Below, piece by piece: positions 8,498 through 16,594 of a stretch of DNA of 64,000 nt. Every line of letters begins with the position of its first letter. Position 1 is the first letter of the stretch. A model generated the notes under the pieces. It saw only the letters and a program-made list of their open reading frames with translations. It was not told where the DNA came from and searched no databases. This stretch comes from Micromonospora sp045209745 (GTDB lineage Bacteria > Actinomycetota > Actinomycetes > Mycobacteriales > Micromonosporaceae). Both the position numbers and the translations under genes were made by a program. The stretch covers positions 6,758,001-6,822,000 of the forward strand of contig NZ_CP109273.1 in NCBI RefSeq assembly GCF_045209745.1. The letters are read 5' to 3'.

Positions 8498-8935
8498 TCA
8501 CCTGTCCAGTTCGGCGCGGGCGGCGTCGACACCGGCGGGCAGCACCCGACCGGCGGTCTCCGTCACCATGTCCCGCACGTCGTCGGCGAGGCGGGCCGAT
8601 GGGCCGCCGGCCGCCCGCAGTTGCGCCATTCCCACCCGGCCCAGCAGCACGGCTGCGCCCAGGTAGCCGGCGGTGAGACCGGCGGCGGCCAGCCGGCGTG
8701 GCAGCATCGTCTCCAGCACCCGCAGCACGGTGGTCGACGCGGCTCCGGCGCCGAGCACCAGGCAGCCGCCTGCGGCGGCCAGCAGCACGATTCCCAGGCC
8801 GGCCGGGCGGGCCGCCTCGCCCACCTGCATCCGCACGGCCCGGACCTCCTCGCGGACCACGTCGGCCACGTCCTCGGCCAACCGCTCGGTCGCGCTGGTA
8901 CGCCGCCCGTCCGGTCCTGTGGTCCCCTCGCTCAT
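8498..8935 (-). CDS. Phage-holin-family (DUF1469-like) membrane protein
   Basis: A 145-residue protein with a charged N-terminus (ERLAEDVADVVREEVRAV), two central membrane helices (GIVLLAAAGGCLVLGAGAA; LAAAGLTAGYLGAAVLLG) and an amphipathic C-terminus. This is the layout of the actinobacterial 'putative actinobacterial holin-X, holin superfamily III' family, which are chromosomal envelope proteins rather than phage genes. The ATG at 8935 is preceded by GGGAGG. It is divergent from the membrane protein at 9115. Confidence 0.7.
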   Translation of the reverse strand: MSEGTTGPDGRRTSATERLAEDVADVVREEVRAVRMQVGEAARPAGLGIVLLAAAGGCLVLGAGAASTTVLRVLETMLPRRLAAAGLTAGYLGAAVLLGRVGMAQLRAAGGPSARLADDVRDMVTETAGRVLPAGVDAARAELDR

Positions 8936-9114
8936 CGCACCTCCCAAACTGCACCGCCGCGTTTCCTGGACGTACCCGGACGAGACGGCCGCACACCGCC
9001 GTGCACCGGTACGACGGCGGAGGACGGTCCACTCGGTGCCGCGCCCCACGCCACTCCGACCGACGTACCGCGAGCGGCGGTTTGGGGCCACGGATGCCGG
9101 TAGGCTGCCACCGG

Positions 9115-9639
9115 GTGATCGACGACCCTCGCCGGCGCGGCCGTGACGACGACGCCCGCCTCAACGGTCTCGCCCACCGGCTGGACAAGCCGATGGGCGT
9201 CCTGGGGCTGCTCTTCCTGCTACTCGTCCTCGCGCAGGCGTTCGTTCACGACGAGCCGCTCAGCACCGTGCTCACCATCACGAGCTGGATCCTGTGGGCG
9301 GTCTTTGCCGCCGCCATTCGCGGGTCGCGTTCCGCCGGGCGGCTGCTCACCGACCGGCTGGCCTGGCTCGCAGCGGTGACCGTGGCCGTCATCCTCGCGG
9401 CCGGGCAGCTGCTCATGGTCAGCGATTCCTGCCGCAGCCTCCCCCGGGCCCTGCACGACGCGGCACTCACCACCATCACCGGCGAACCGCTGCGCGCCGG
9501 CGACACGTTCGCGCAGATCCTGGAGCTGGTGCGGGCCGCATACTCGGTGGCGGTGTTCGGCACGCTCGCCGGCGCCCTCGGCGCGTTCTACCTCAGCCGG
9601 GAGTGGGCGGAGGACGAACGCGGTCAACCGGACGAGTGA
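9115..9639 (+). CDS. Integral membrane protein, unknown (ion-channel-like layout)
   Basis: About 174 residues with three or four membrane segments: MGVLGLLFLLLVLAQAFV, LTITSWILWAVFAAAI, LAAVTVAVILAAGQLLM and a last one near VFGTLAGALGAFYLS. The spacing, with a re-entrant-looking stretch before the last helix, resembles small actinobacterial ion-channel-type proteins, but no filter motif is seen. GTG 9115 is used; ATG 9094 in the same frame is an alternative. It is divergent from the holin-like gene across a 179-bp promoter region. Confidence 0.6.
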   Translation: MIDDPRRRGRDDDARLNGLAHRLDKPMGVLGLLFLLLVLAQAFVHDEPLSTVLTITSWILWAVFAAAIRGSRSAGRLLTDRLAWLAAVTVAVILAAGQLLMVSDSCRSLPRALHDAALTTITGEPLRAGDTFAQILELVRAAYSVAVFGTLAGALGAFYLSREWAEDERGQPDE

Positions 9640-9739
9640 CGGCGCGCGACGGGACACCCGTTTGACCCCGACCGGCACGGGAAGGCGACGCGGGTCGACG
9701 GCGCGGAACAGCCGTGCCGCGTCACACGGGGAGGCCGAC

Positions 9740-9898
9740 ATGGATGACCGCGAACGCCTGCACGAACTCCGTCAGCAGGCGCACGACGCCGGTATCGAGG
9801 GCAACTCCAAGATGACCGAGCAGCAGTTGCGCGACGCGCTGCGCATGGTGGGCAAGGGCAAGCAGCCGCAGATGTCCAAGCACAACGCCAAGCGGTGA
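9740..9898 (+). CDS. Small Rho-N/SAP-like domain protein
   Basis: A 52-residue protein starting at ATG 9740 with GGGGAGG upstream. The sequence DRERLHELRQQAHDAGIEG followed by MTEQQLRDAL has the helix-extended-helix pattern of Rho termination factor N-terminal or SAP-like domains, with a basic tail (GKGKQPQMSKHNAKR). Proteins of this kind bind nucleic acid. It stands alone between a membrane protein and a decayed region. Confidence 0.6.
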   Translation: MDDRERLHELRQQAHDAGIEGNSKMTEQQLRDALRMVGKGKQPQMSKHNAKR

Positions 9899-10019
9899 CG
9901 CCGAGGGCTGGCGGCAACGGCCGTCCCGCCGTGCCGCCAGCGCCTGGCCAGCCGATGTCGAGGGTCAGGATTGTGGTCCAGCCCAGCCCCTCGCCGGACA
10001 CCACGCCGCTGAAGGGCTC

Positions 10020-10499
10020 ACGATGTATTTGTTGATGACGGCAGCTATGAGGCTTGAGTCCGGGGACCAGGCAAGCGTTCCTGTGCTGTCTTCGCTTCCG
10101 TCAAGGACTGCTAGGCGCTGCGCTTTGGCCACGTGCCAAATCGAAAGGTCAGGTGGTGTCCTGCGGTAGAAACAATGTGTGTGGACGGCCAGCCGCGAGC
10201 CGTCGCCGGACCCGGCGAGCCCGTACGCCCACGGGAGCGGCGTCGATATCGGTATGCGTCTCGGTTTTCGTCGGGGTTGATCACCCCATTGTGCGCGAAG
10301 GGCACCAGACTTCGCGTCCCACAATGTGACCTGCTCCTGCTTGGTTGTCGCTAGCAGATCGCCTAGCGGCGAGAACGCTATCGCCAGGCGATCGTCGTCT
10401 CCGAGCCGTAGCGGCGGCGACATATCTCGACGTAGTGGGATGAGGTTCCTAAGCCTATGCGCTTGCCGTCGAAGGACCAGGCGATCACGCTGATCTGGT
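10020..10499 (-). pseudogene. WD40-repeat protein fragment, frameshifted and truncated
   Basis: Two or three WD40 blades can be read on the minus strand but in two frames. Near 10499-10425 the text ISVIAWSFDGKRIGLGTSS is a blade start. After a frame change near 10425 the frame from 10423 gives LAIAFSPLGDLLATT with VTLWDAKSGALR, and later TGTLAWSPDSSLIAA. Both ends are abrupt: the 5' side abuts an NRPS fragment in the opposite orientation and the 3' side runs into unrelated sequence. Regional GC is lower than in neighbouring operons. It is a relic of a larger WD40 protein. Confidence 0.65.
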
Positions 10500-10502
10500 G
10501 AG

Positions 10503-10643
10503 GGCGTGCCCTCCGCTCAACTATCTGGCCCGCTGCTTCCGCCGTACATGGTGCCGGCCCGGTTCGTGTGGCTGCCGAGCCTGCCGCTCAACCCCAACGG
10601 CAAGATCGACCGCCGGCGCCTGGCAGCCGAGGTCAGCCGTTGA
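10503..10643 (+). pseudogene. C-terminal end of an NRPS adenylation domain
   Basis: The plus-strand frame ending TGA at 10641-10643 reads LLPPYMVPARFVWLPSLPLN then PNGKIDRRRLAAE. 'PYMVPARFV...LPLNPNGKIDR' is the A10 signature at the end of acyl/amino-acid-activating domains of nonribosomal peptide synthetases; the lysine of NGK is the usual catalytic Lys. Nothing of the rest of the domain precedes it, since upstream sequence belongs to the inverted WD40 fragment. Together with the condensation fragment at 11412 it indicates a lost NRPS gene. Confidence 0.75.
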
Positions 10644-11373
10644 CCAGGTCGATCAGGCGCGGCCCCAGCACCGCCGCAAAGCGGGAATCGTGGTGGCGCA
10701 ACTCAGCCACGAAAGCGTGCGTGGCCGACCTCAGAGCCCGAGACAACTCGGCGGGGTCCAGGTTGCGAACCAGTGCCTCGCGCAGCGGGGAGATCACCTC
10801 GGCCGGAAGTTGGTCGGCGCCCTTGAGGAAGTCGCCCGGATGACCGAGCCGATCGGACATCAAAGTCAGCGTGTTGTCGCGCAACGCGCTGATCCAGTAT
10901 TCAGCCTGCCAGGCTGCCGAGCGCTGGATGCAGACGTACGCATGCAGCACGTGATGCCAGCATCGGCCGGCGAGGTGATCGGTATCGGTGACCACGGGCT
11001 TGCGGTCTACGCCCTGACCGAAAAGCACCTCGAATGCGCCGTTGCCCACCGGGCCGAACGCGCTCAACGGAGTGAAGCCGAGGTCGACCTCGAGAAGTTC
11101 GCCGAGCAGGAACGCGCGGTAGGTGGCCGGCCCGGCGAGCAGGTCGAAGTGGTGAACCGCGCCGAGCTCGTTGTACAGATAGTTGGTCCAGTCGTTCAGG
11201 ACCTCGGTGGTCGCCCCGCCGCTCACCCCGAAGAACAGGTCAATGTCGGACCACACGTCCTCGGTCTTGTGCGCCGCCGAGCCGGTCAGGGCAGCGGCGG
11301 TGATCCTGGAATCCCCGTGTGCGCGTTCGATGAGTTGACGGCGTACATTCGCCCGGCTGTCCAACGTGAACAT
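10633..11373 (-). CDS. Nucleotidyltransferase-domain protein
   Basis: A 246-residue protein with an N-terminal polymerase-beta-like nucleotidyltransferase core: GSAAHKTEDVWSDIDLFFG contains the GS...D-x-D metal-binding pattern near residue 30-46. The rest is helical, as in stand-alone aminoglycoside nucleotidyltransferase-like proteins. It could modify a small molecule, for example an antibiotic, by adding a nucleotide; the substrate is unknown. The gene looks intact, yet it lies between two NRPS fragments, its 3' end overlapping one, so it may be a surviving resistance or tailoring gene of a vanished cluster. Confidence 0.7.
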   Translation of the reverse strand: MFTLDSRANVRRQLIERAHGDSRITAAALTGSAAHKTEDVWSDIDLFFGVSGGATTEVLNDWTNYLYNELGAVHHFDLLAGPATYRAFLLGELLEVDLGFTPLSAFGPVGNGAFEVLFGQGVDRKPVVTDTDHLAGRCWHHVLHAYVCIQRSAAWQAEYWISALRDNTLTLMSDRLGHPGDFLKGADQLPAEVISPLREALVRNLDPAELSRALRSATHAFVAELRHHDSRFAAVLGPRLIDLVNG

Positions 11374-11411
11374 CGGCGGATCATATCAGCGATGCGAGGG
11401 TGTATAGCGGG

Positions 11412-11965
11412 ATGAACCTACCTGTCGAACGGCACCCGTATTCGTTGGATTTCGTCGGCGACCGATCCGTCACGACACATCTCAGCTGGGGACAGCAGTG
11501 GGTCTGGGACGCATTGTCCAGCCTGCCGGACGGTCTGCACATATGCATCAACATCGTGCAGCCGATCGCCGGGGAAATCGGCGTGTCGCCGGACCGCGCA
11601 GCACGGACGGTGGGTGCGTTAGCCTACCGCTTCGAAGCCCTCCGCACGATCTTCGTCGAGGACAGGGACGCCGCGATGGGATTGCGGCAGAAGGTGCTCA
11701 CCTCGGGCCCCATAGAGTTGTGGACGGTCCCCCGATTCGGTCAGGAAGCGTCCGCCCTACTCTCTGCCGAAATGGCTCAGCTCGACTTCGCCTTGCAAGA
11801 TCTGCCGTTTCACGCCGTGGTCCTCGCCGAAAAGGAATCGGTACGGCCGGTGGCCCTGCGGATGAGCCACATGCAGACATGTGGTCAGCCGCGCTCCTGC
11901 GCACAGAACTGCAGTGCGAACTAGGGCTCATCAACCCTGACGAAAAGGTTCCGCGTGCCTCCCAG
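11412..11965 (+). pseudogene. N-terminal half of an NRPS condensation domain, frameshifted
   Basis: From ATG 11412 (or GTG 11400) the frame reads LSWGQQWVWDAL, GVSPDRAARTVGALAYRFEA and LRTIFVEDRDA, the opening of a condensation domain (latch and donor half). At the expected HHxxxDG region it reads MSHMQT and then shifts: the homologous continuation ADMWSAALLRTELQCELG is in the +1-related frame starting near 11870. The domain ends abruptly near 11965, where it meets a minus-strand ars-operon gene. The catalytic motif is absent or degenerate (SHMHTD-like). Confidence 0.7.
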
Positions 11966-12081
11966 GGCTGGCAGGCGAAGCCGGCCACGATGGTGATGGC
12001 CAGCAGGGCCGTGGCGCGTCGGTCATGGGCGTGGTGCCCGCCGACCGTGGGATTGGCGGGCACCGTCGCGGTGGTGGGCAT
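11965..12081 (-). pseudogene. 5' fragment of a gene that followed arsO (truncated)
   Basis: ATG 12081 overlaps the stop of the ArsO-like gene as TGATG, a translational-coupling arrangement. It encodes MPTTATVPANPTVGGHHAHD then RRATALLAITIVAGFA, a basic stretch leading into what looks like a first membrane helix. After about 40 residues the frame runs into the reverse complement of the NRPS condensation fragment. In comparable ars clusters a transporter often sits here, so this is probably the beginning of a lost efflux gene; the family cannot be named from 40 residues. Confidence 0.45.
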
Positions 12082-13490
12082 CAGCTGCAGCAGCCGCCGG
12101 CCTGACCGCTGGCGGGGGCGAGGGTGACCAGGTTCAACGGTGTGGACAACAGCCCGCCGGAGATGCCGGTGGCGAGTCCGCGCGCTGCTGGCTCGGCGGT
12201 GGGCGCCGGCCCGCAGCAGCTGTCGCCGGCAGCGGTGTCGGCGGGGTTGCTGTTGCAGACGCCAGTTTCGGGCAGGTCAAGCTGCACGTCGCGGGCTGCG
12301 GCCCAGTCACCGGCGAGGGCGGCGACGACGGAGCGGACCTGCTCGTAGCCGGTCGCCATCAGGAACGTCGGGGCCCGCCCGTAGGACTTCATGCCGACGG
12401 CGTAGTAGCCGGCCTCCGGGTGGGCGAGCTCGTTCACGCCGTGCGGGGGCACCGTGCCGCAGGAGTGCTCGTTCGGGTCGATCAACGGCGCGAGAGCGCG
12501 GGTGGCGCCCATCACCGGGTCGAGGTCCAGGCGCAGCTCGGCAGCGATCGAGTGGTCGGGGCGGAACCCGGTAGCGGCGACGATCCGGTCGACGGTGACG
12601 GACTCCTCTTCGCCGTCGGCGTGGCGCACCACCACACTGACCCGGCCGGCTGTCGGGGTGAGGGCGTGCACGGAGAAGCCGGTGAGCAGCCGGATCCGGC
12701 CGGCGTCGACGTGCGCGCGTAGCCGTGAGCCCAGGGCACCGCGAGCCGGGAGGGCGTCGGCGTCTCCGCCGCCGTAGGTACGCGCCGGTGAGGCGTTCCG
12801 GATCGCCCAGGTCACTTCGGTGCCCGGCGTGGATTCGGCCAGTTCGGCCAGGGACAGCAGCGTGTTCGCGGCGGAGTGCCCGGCGCCGACGACGAGGGTG
12901 TGCCGGCCGGCGAAGCGGTCCCGGGCCGCGCCGAGAACGTCGGGCAGCGCGTGCTCCAGGAATGCAGCGACAATGGTCTCGCCCCGGGCGGGCAGGCCGG
13001 ATGCGCCGAGGACGTTCGGGGTGGCCCAGGTGCCGGACGCGTCGATCACCGCGCGGGCGGGCAGCTCCTCGCCGTCGGCGAGGCGGATCAGGAACGGCGT
13101 GGACTCACGGCCAGCGCTACGCAACCGGTCCAGGCCCAGGCGGCTGATCGCCTCGGCCCGGGCGCCGTAGCGTACGTGCGGCTTGAGTTGCGGCAGCTGG
13201 GCGAGGGGCTGGAGGTAGTCGCCGACGAGTTCCGCCCCGGTGGGCAGGGCCTCCAGGTCAGGGGCGACCCAGCCCGCCTCGTCGAGAATCCGGCGGGCGG
13301 CCGGGTCGATGTTGTAGCGCCACGGGGAGAAGACCCGCACGTGGCCCCACTGCCGCACGGCGGCACCTGGGGTGTCGCCGGCTTCGAGGACGGTGAAGGC
13401 GATGCCCCGCTCGTGCAGGTGCGCGGCGGCGGCCAAGCCGACCGGACCGGCGCCGATCACCACGACGGGCAGCTCGTTCAAAGTGCTCAT
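12081..13490 (-). CDS. ArsO-like FAD/NAD(P)-dependent flavoprotein monooxygenase
   Basis: A 469-residue two-dinucleotide-binding flavoprotein: FAD loop VVIGAGPVGLAAAAHL at the N-terminus and NADPH loop VVGAGHSAANTLLSL near residue 200, with the ATGFRPD motif near 320. The C-terminal tail is rich in cysteine: CNSNP, DSCCGP and a terminal GGCCS. These are typical of the ars-operon members of the family and may bind arsenicals. Its place beside ArsN1-like and ArsR genes supports a role in arsenic redox chemistry; the exact reaction is not known from sequence. The ATG at 13490 follows a plausible AAGGAG. Confidence 0.78.
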   Translation of the reverse strand: MSTLNELPVVVIGAGPVGLAAAAHLHERGIAFTVLEAGDTPGAAVRQWGHVRVFSPWRYNIDPAARRILDEAGWVAPDLEALPTGAELVGDYLQPLAQLPQLKPHVRYGARAEAISRLGLDRLRSAGRESTPFLIRLADGEELPARAVIDASGTWATPNVLGASGLPARGETIVAAFLEHALPDVLGAARDRFAGRHTLVVGAGHSAANTLLSLAELAESTPGTEVTWAIRNASPARTYGGGDADALPARGALGSRLRAHVDAGRIRLLTGFSVHALTPTAGRVSVVVRHADGEEESVTVDRIVAATGFRPDHSIAAELRLDLDPVMGATRALAPLIDPNEHSCGTVPPHGVNELAHPEAGYYAVGMKSYGRAPTFLMATGYEQVRSVVAALAGDWAAARDVQLDLPETGVCNSNPADTAAGDSCCGPAPTAEPAARGLATGISGGLLSTPLNLVTLAPASGQAGGCCS

Positions 13491-13507
13491 CAGTCAAACT
13501 CCTTTGT

Positions 13508-13536
13508 GTTGATAACTGTCGAAACAAACAGGTAGA
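13508..13536 (-). promoter_or_regulatory. Candidate ArsR operator upstream of the ArsO-like gene
   Basis: The 77-bp gap between the flavoprotein and the acetyltransferase contains ctgtcgaaaca (13516-13526). The same 11-mer lies inside the palindrome at 14526-14541, between the two divergent arsR genes. The shared word suggests one ArsR protein acts at both places. Inference from repetition only. Confidence 0.4.
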
Positions 13537-13567
13537 CGGGGCCCCGCTTGTGATGAGCCAGGGTTGA

Positions 13568-14065
13568 TCAGGTGACGACGCGACTGCGCCGCTCAAGCAG
13601 GACGACGTCGCGCCAGCGGCCGTGGTGGCGACCGACCCGCTCGCGCACGCCGATGACCCGGAAGCCGGCCCGCTCGTGCAGGATGAGGCTGGCGGTGTTT
13701 TCGGGGAAGACTCCGGACTGGATGGTCCAGATTCCGGCGGCTTCTGTGGAGGCGATCAGCGTGTCCAGCAGCAGCCGGGCGACGCCGCGGCCCTGCGCGG
13801 CGGCGTCGACGTAGACGGAGTGCTCGACCACCCCGGCATAGACCGCACGGCCCGAGGTGGGTGCGACAGCGATCCAACCGACCACCGTGTCGGTCCCGTC
13901 GACCGTCACGAAGCGGTGCTCGGGCAGCTTTGCCGCGTCGAACGTCGTCCAGGTGGGTGCGGTCGTCTCGAAGCTGGCGTTGCCGGCGTCGAGTCCGGCC
14001 TGGTAGATGGCCAGGACCCGCTCAGCGTCGTCGTCCCGCAGGGGGCGCACCGTGATGTCGGCCAT
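13568..14065 (-). CDS. arsN1: ArsN1-like GNAT N-acetyltransferase
   Basis: A 165-residue GNAT protein: ITVRPLRDDDAERVLAIYQ start, NASFETTAPTW substrate loop, and acetyl-CoA motif A with QGRGVARLLLDTLIAS. The NASFET and GIWTIQSGVFPEN patterns are those of the phosphinothricin/arsinothricin acetyltransferase group (PAT/ArsN1), which acetylates the amino group of phosphinothricin-type or arsinothricin antibiotics. The ATG at 14065 overlaps the stop of the upstream arsR as TGATG, so the two are co-translated. Location in an ars operon favours arsinothricin-type detoxification over phosphinothricin. Confidence 0.75.
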   Translation of the reverse strand: MADITVRPLRDDDAERVLAIYQAGLDAGNASFETTAPTWTTFDAAKLPEHRFVTVDGTDTVVGWIAVAPTSGRAVYAGVVEHSVYVDAAAQGRGVARLLLDTLIASTEAAGIWTIQSGVFPENTASLILHERAGFRVIGVRERVGRHHGRWRDVVLLERRSRVVT

Positions 14066-14415
14066 CAGCAGGCTCCGTTCGGGTGGGGGGCCGGTCGGCC
14101 CATGACGACGTCTGCGGCGGAGGGGAAGCAGTCGACGCAGGCGTCGTTGATCCGGTAGTGGCGGGCGGTGCCGACCGGCTCGACGAGGACGAACCGCACC
14201 TCGGTGAGGATCTTCAGGTGCTGCGAGACGGTGGACTGCGCCAAGCCGATCGCGGCGACGATCTCCCCCACGCTCATTGCCTGAGCCTGCCGGGCAAGGT
14301 ACTCGACGATCTGCACCCGGGTCGGGTCGGCCAGTGCCCGGAACCACGACGCGTATGTCTGCGCCGTGGCCCGATCGAGTAGCTCGGCCACCCCCATCAC
14401 CCCTTCATCGTTCAT
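14065..14415 (-). CDS. arsR: ArsR-family repressor 1
   Basis: A 116-residue winged-helix repressor. The HTH reads MSVGEIVAAIGLAQSTVSQH with LKILTEVRFV, and the wing GTARHYRIND. The C-terminus carries CVDCFP and a terminal Cys (NGAC), a thiol set typical of As(III)-sensing ArsR proteins whose inducer site is at the C-terminal helix. It is the first gene of the arsR-arsN1 pair and is divergent from arsR 2. A palindrome (14421-14438) lies 6 bp upstream of its start and is a probable self-operator. Confidence 0.88.
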   Translation of the reverse strand: MNDEGVMGVAELLDRATAQTYASWFRALADPTRVQIVEYLARQAQAMSVGEIVAAIGLAQSTVSQHLKILTEVRFVLVEPVGTARHYRINDACVDCFPSAADVVMGRPAPHPNGAC

Positions 14416-14420
14416 CGCCG

Positions 14421-14438
14421 ATAGGCGATTAAGCCTAT
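14421..14438 (-). promoter_or_regulatory. Palindrome ATAGGC-N6-GCCTAT, probable ArsR operator
   Basis: A perfect 6-bp inverted repeat with a 6-nt AT-rich spacer (gattaa), 6 bp before the arsR 1 start codon. Its size and position suit autorepression by the ArsR dimer. Confidence 0.55.
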
Positions 14439-14520
14439 CAACCGCGAGCGGCCGACACCCGTTGTGGATGCCTCCTGTCGGCGCGTCAACCTCAGCATGA
14501 TCTCCCCCTTCCGCACTGTC

Positions 14521-14549
14521 TTGACGTCTGTCGAAACAGACGGTTGCAC
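14521..14549 (+). promoter_or_regulatory. Putative arsR 2 promoter with embedded palindrome
   Basis: TTGACG at 14521-14526 can serve as a -35 element for arsR 2. Overlapping its last base is the hairpin-like palindrome GTCTGT-CGAA-ACAGAC (14526-14541), between -35 and a weak -10 in the AT-rich run near 14550-14556. Its core ctgtcgaaaca recurs upstream of the ArsO-like gene. Confidence 0.45.
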
Positions 14550-14578
14550 ATTGATTAGAGGGATGTCAACCTAGAGGA

Positions 14579-14956
14579 ATGTCGAAGCAAGCTGCGCCCC
14601 TCACCCTCGCCGACGTGACCGCCGAGGCGTTCTGCTGCCAACCCCTGGCGCAGCACCGCGTGCCGGCCGAGACCGCCGCGGTGCTCGCGCCGGCGTTCAA
14701 GGCCCTCGGCGACCCGGTCCGCCTGCAGCTGATGTCGATGATCGCCTCCGCCGACGACGGCGAGGCGTGCGTTTGTGACCTCACCCCCGCCTTCAACCTC
14801 ACCGGGCCGACCATCTCGCATCACCTCAAGACCCTGCGCGAGGCTGGCCTCGTCGACGCCGAGCGGCGCGGCACCTGGGTTTACTACCGGGCCCGGCCGG
14901 CCGTCCTGCGCCAACTCGCCGCGCTGCTCACCGTCGAACCGGCAACCGCTTCATAG
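14579..14956 (+). CDS. arsR: ArsR-family repressor 2 (ELCVCDL-type)
   Basis: A 125-residue ArsR/SmtB repressor with the sensory motif EACVCDLTPAF in the recognition helix region, the classical As(III)/Sb(III)-binding CxC pair, followed by GPTISHHLKTLREAGLV and the wing RRGTWVYYRA. An additional FCCQP near residue 18 gives more thiols. It begins at ATG 14579 and is divergent from arsR 1. Its 3' end overlaps the convergent ArsO-like gene by 29 bp. Confidence 0.9.
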   Translation: MSKQAAPLTLADVTAEAFCCQPLAQHRVPAETAAVLAPAFKALGDPVRLQLMSMIASADDGEACVCDLTPAFNLTGPTISHHLKTLREAGLVDAERRGTWVYYRARPAVLRQLAALLTVEPATAS

Positions 14957-16049
14957 GCTGCGGCCGGCGCCGCGATCGGCCGGACTGGTCGGCAGCGAGG
15001 GCGGCGACAACGTGCGCCGCGTCGCGCCCGACGCCGCGAAGGGTGTTCGACGAGAACGACCGCTGGAACTCCAAGCCGAGGTAGACGAGCCCCGGGTGGG
15101 TCGTGGAGACACCCCCCACGTGGCGAGGCATGCCGTCATCCAGGGCTCCGAGCGGGGCGAGGTAGTCGAGGTGCGGGCGGTAGCCGGTAGCAAAGATCAC
15201 CGAGTCGACCGGCTCGTCAGTACCCTCAGCCCAGGTGACACCGCCGGCGGTGAAGGCGGTGAACATTTCCCGGCGGGCGAGCAGGCCGGAGGCGATCGCT
15301 TCGCGGTAAACGCCGGTGTCGAGCACGGCGGCGTGGCGGATCAGGCGGGTGAGTACCGCCCGGGGCAGGAGGTCCGCGCCAGTGACGTGGAGCCAATGGT
15401 GCAGGTCCCGGCCTCGGATGCGCTGGGGCATGAATTGGATCGGCGCCCGGGTGGCCAGAGTGACCCTCGCGTGTGGCGCGAGCTCGTAGGCGACCTGGAC
15501 GGCGGAGTTTCCGGCGCCCACGACGAGGACCCGCTTGCCGGCATACGGCTCGGGCCGCCGGTAGTGCGCGACGTGCCGCACCTCGCCCGCATAGGTGTCC
15601 CGGCCGGGCAGCACCGGCAGGTACGGATTGCTGAAGGAGCCGCTGGCGGAGACGATGCCCGCCGCGGCGATGTCATCGCCGCTGTCGGTATGGACGAGGT
15701 AGCCACCGCCTGGACGCGGGTGCACAGCGGTGACGCGGGCGCCGGTGCGGATCTCAGCGTCGATGCCTGCGGAATAGCGGCGGAGATAGGCGACGACGTC
15801 GGCGCGGGCCGGATAGCGGTCGGGGTCTGCGCCGTCGAAGGCCATGCCGGGCAGCGAGCTGTATCGGGCCGGGGAGAACAGGGTGAGGCTGTCGTAGTAG
15901 TCGGGCCAGGACCCCACCGGCTCAGCACCTGCCTCCAGGAGGACGGGGCGCAGGCCAACGGAGAGTGCGGCGCGTGCGGCGGCGAGACCGGACTGGCCGC
16001 CACCGACGATGACGACGGGTTCTGCAGAGGTGGTCACTCCAACGATCAT
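14928..16049 (-). CDS. ArsO-like flavin-dependent monooxygenase 2
   Basis: A 373-residue FAD/NADPH flavoprotein: VVIVGGGQSGLAAARAAL at the N-terminus, GSWPDYYDSLTLFSPARYSS after it, NADPH loop VLVVGAGNSAVQVAYEL, and FATGYRPHLDYLAPLG near the end. This is the YhiN/CzcO-like group often annotated ArsO next to arsR and arsC. It lacks the Cys-rich tail of the first ArsO-like protein. Start ATG 16049 (GTG 16037 also possible) lies inside the divergent operator region with no clear ribosome-binding site, so the message may be leaderless. The reaction is not established from sequence. Confidence 0.75.
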   Translation of the reverse strand: MIVGVTTSAEPVVIVGGGQSGLAAARAALSVGLRPVLLEAGAEPVGSWPDYYDSLTLFSPARYSSLPGMAFDGADPDRYPARADVVAYLRRYSAGIDAEIRTGARVTAVHPRPGGGYLVHTDSGDDIAAAGIVSASGSFSNPYLPVLPGRDTYAGEVRHVAHYRRPEPYAGKRVLVVGAGNSAVQVAYELAPHARVTLATRAPIQFMPQRIRGRDLHHWLHVTGADLLPRAVLTRLIRHAAVLDTGVYREAIASGLLARREMFTAFTAGGVTWAEGTDEPVDSVIFATGYRPHLDYLAPLGALDDGMPRHVGGVSTTHPGLVYLGLEFQRSFSSNTLRGVGRDAAHVVAALAADQSGRSRRRPQPMKRLPVRR

Positions 16050-16078
16050 ATCGTCGTTTTGTTGAATGACAATATGAT
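16045..16078. promoter_or_regulatory. Divergent operator between the ArsO-like gene 2 and arsR 3
   Basis: An AT-rich inverted repeat ATCATAT (16045-16051) and ATATGAT (16072-16078), spaced 20 nt, fills the intergenic space of the two divergent genes. It overlaps the start codon of the minus-strand gene. A likely ArsR 3 binding site; inference. Confidence 0.5.
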
Positions 16079-16100
16079 GATGATGCGAGAAGGTGGGGCC

Positions 16101-16430
16101 ATGGATGAGCCAGAGCCCGTAGCGGTCGCGCCCGGCGCCGCACCAGCCGGGCTCGGGCCGGACACGCAGGAGTTCCTCAAGGCGCTGGGCAGCCCGACGC
16201 GACAGCGGATCATGATGCTGTTCTCCCAAGGCGCCGAGCTGTCCGTCGGGGAAGTCGCCGAGCGAACGGGCATCAGCCAAGCGACGGCGTCGCAGCAGCT
16301 GACCCTGCTGCGCCGGGGGCGGATCGTGACCTCACGGCGCGAGGGGAAGACCGTGTACTACCGCGCCGACCGCGACGGCGCAGTAGCGGCACTGGCTGAG
16401 CTGCAGTCGTACCTCATGACCTGCTGCTGA
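16101..16430 (+). CDS. arsR: ArsR-family repressor 3
   Basis: A 109-residue repressor: FLKALGSPTRQRIMMLFSQG, HTH ELSVGEVAERTGISQATASQ with QLTLLRRGRIV and wing REGKTVYYRAD. It ends YLMTCC; this terminal Cys pair is the only thiol site, unlike the CxC in arsR 2 and CVDCFP in arsR 1, so the three repressors place their sensors differently. ATG 16101 has GGTGGGG upstream; several in-frame ATGs lie just before. It is divergent from the second ArsO-like gene. Confidence 0.85.
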   Translation: MDEPEPVAVAPGAAPAGLGPDTQEFLKALGSPTRQRIMMLFSQGAELSVGEVAERTGISQATASQQLTLLRRGRIVTSRREGKTVYYRADRDGAVAALAELQSYLMTCC

Positions 16431-16594
16431 CTCAGGCTCACGGCCGAGCGTGACGTCGACCTTGCTCCCCAGCCGATCACGCCTCCGCGCAATCGCCTGA
16501 AGATCAGCCACCTTGGGCCCAGGAAATCGGCCTCTCGCCGAACCTCTAGCAGCCGGGCGCGGCCAGGGCGCCCCAACGAGCACTGACTCATGAC

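Noticed and set aside
8498..8935. Prophage remnant, because of the holin-like protein
   Set aside because: The family is a chromosomal actinobacterial envelope protein and there are no other phage genes nearby.
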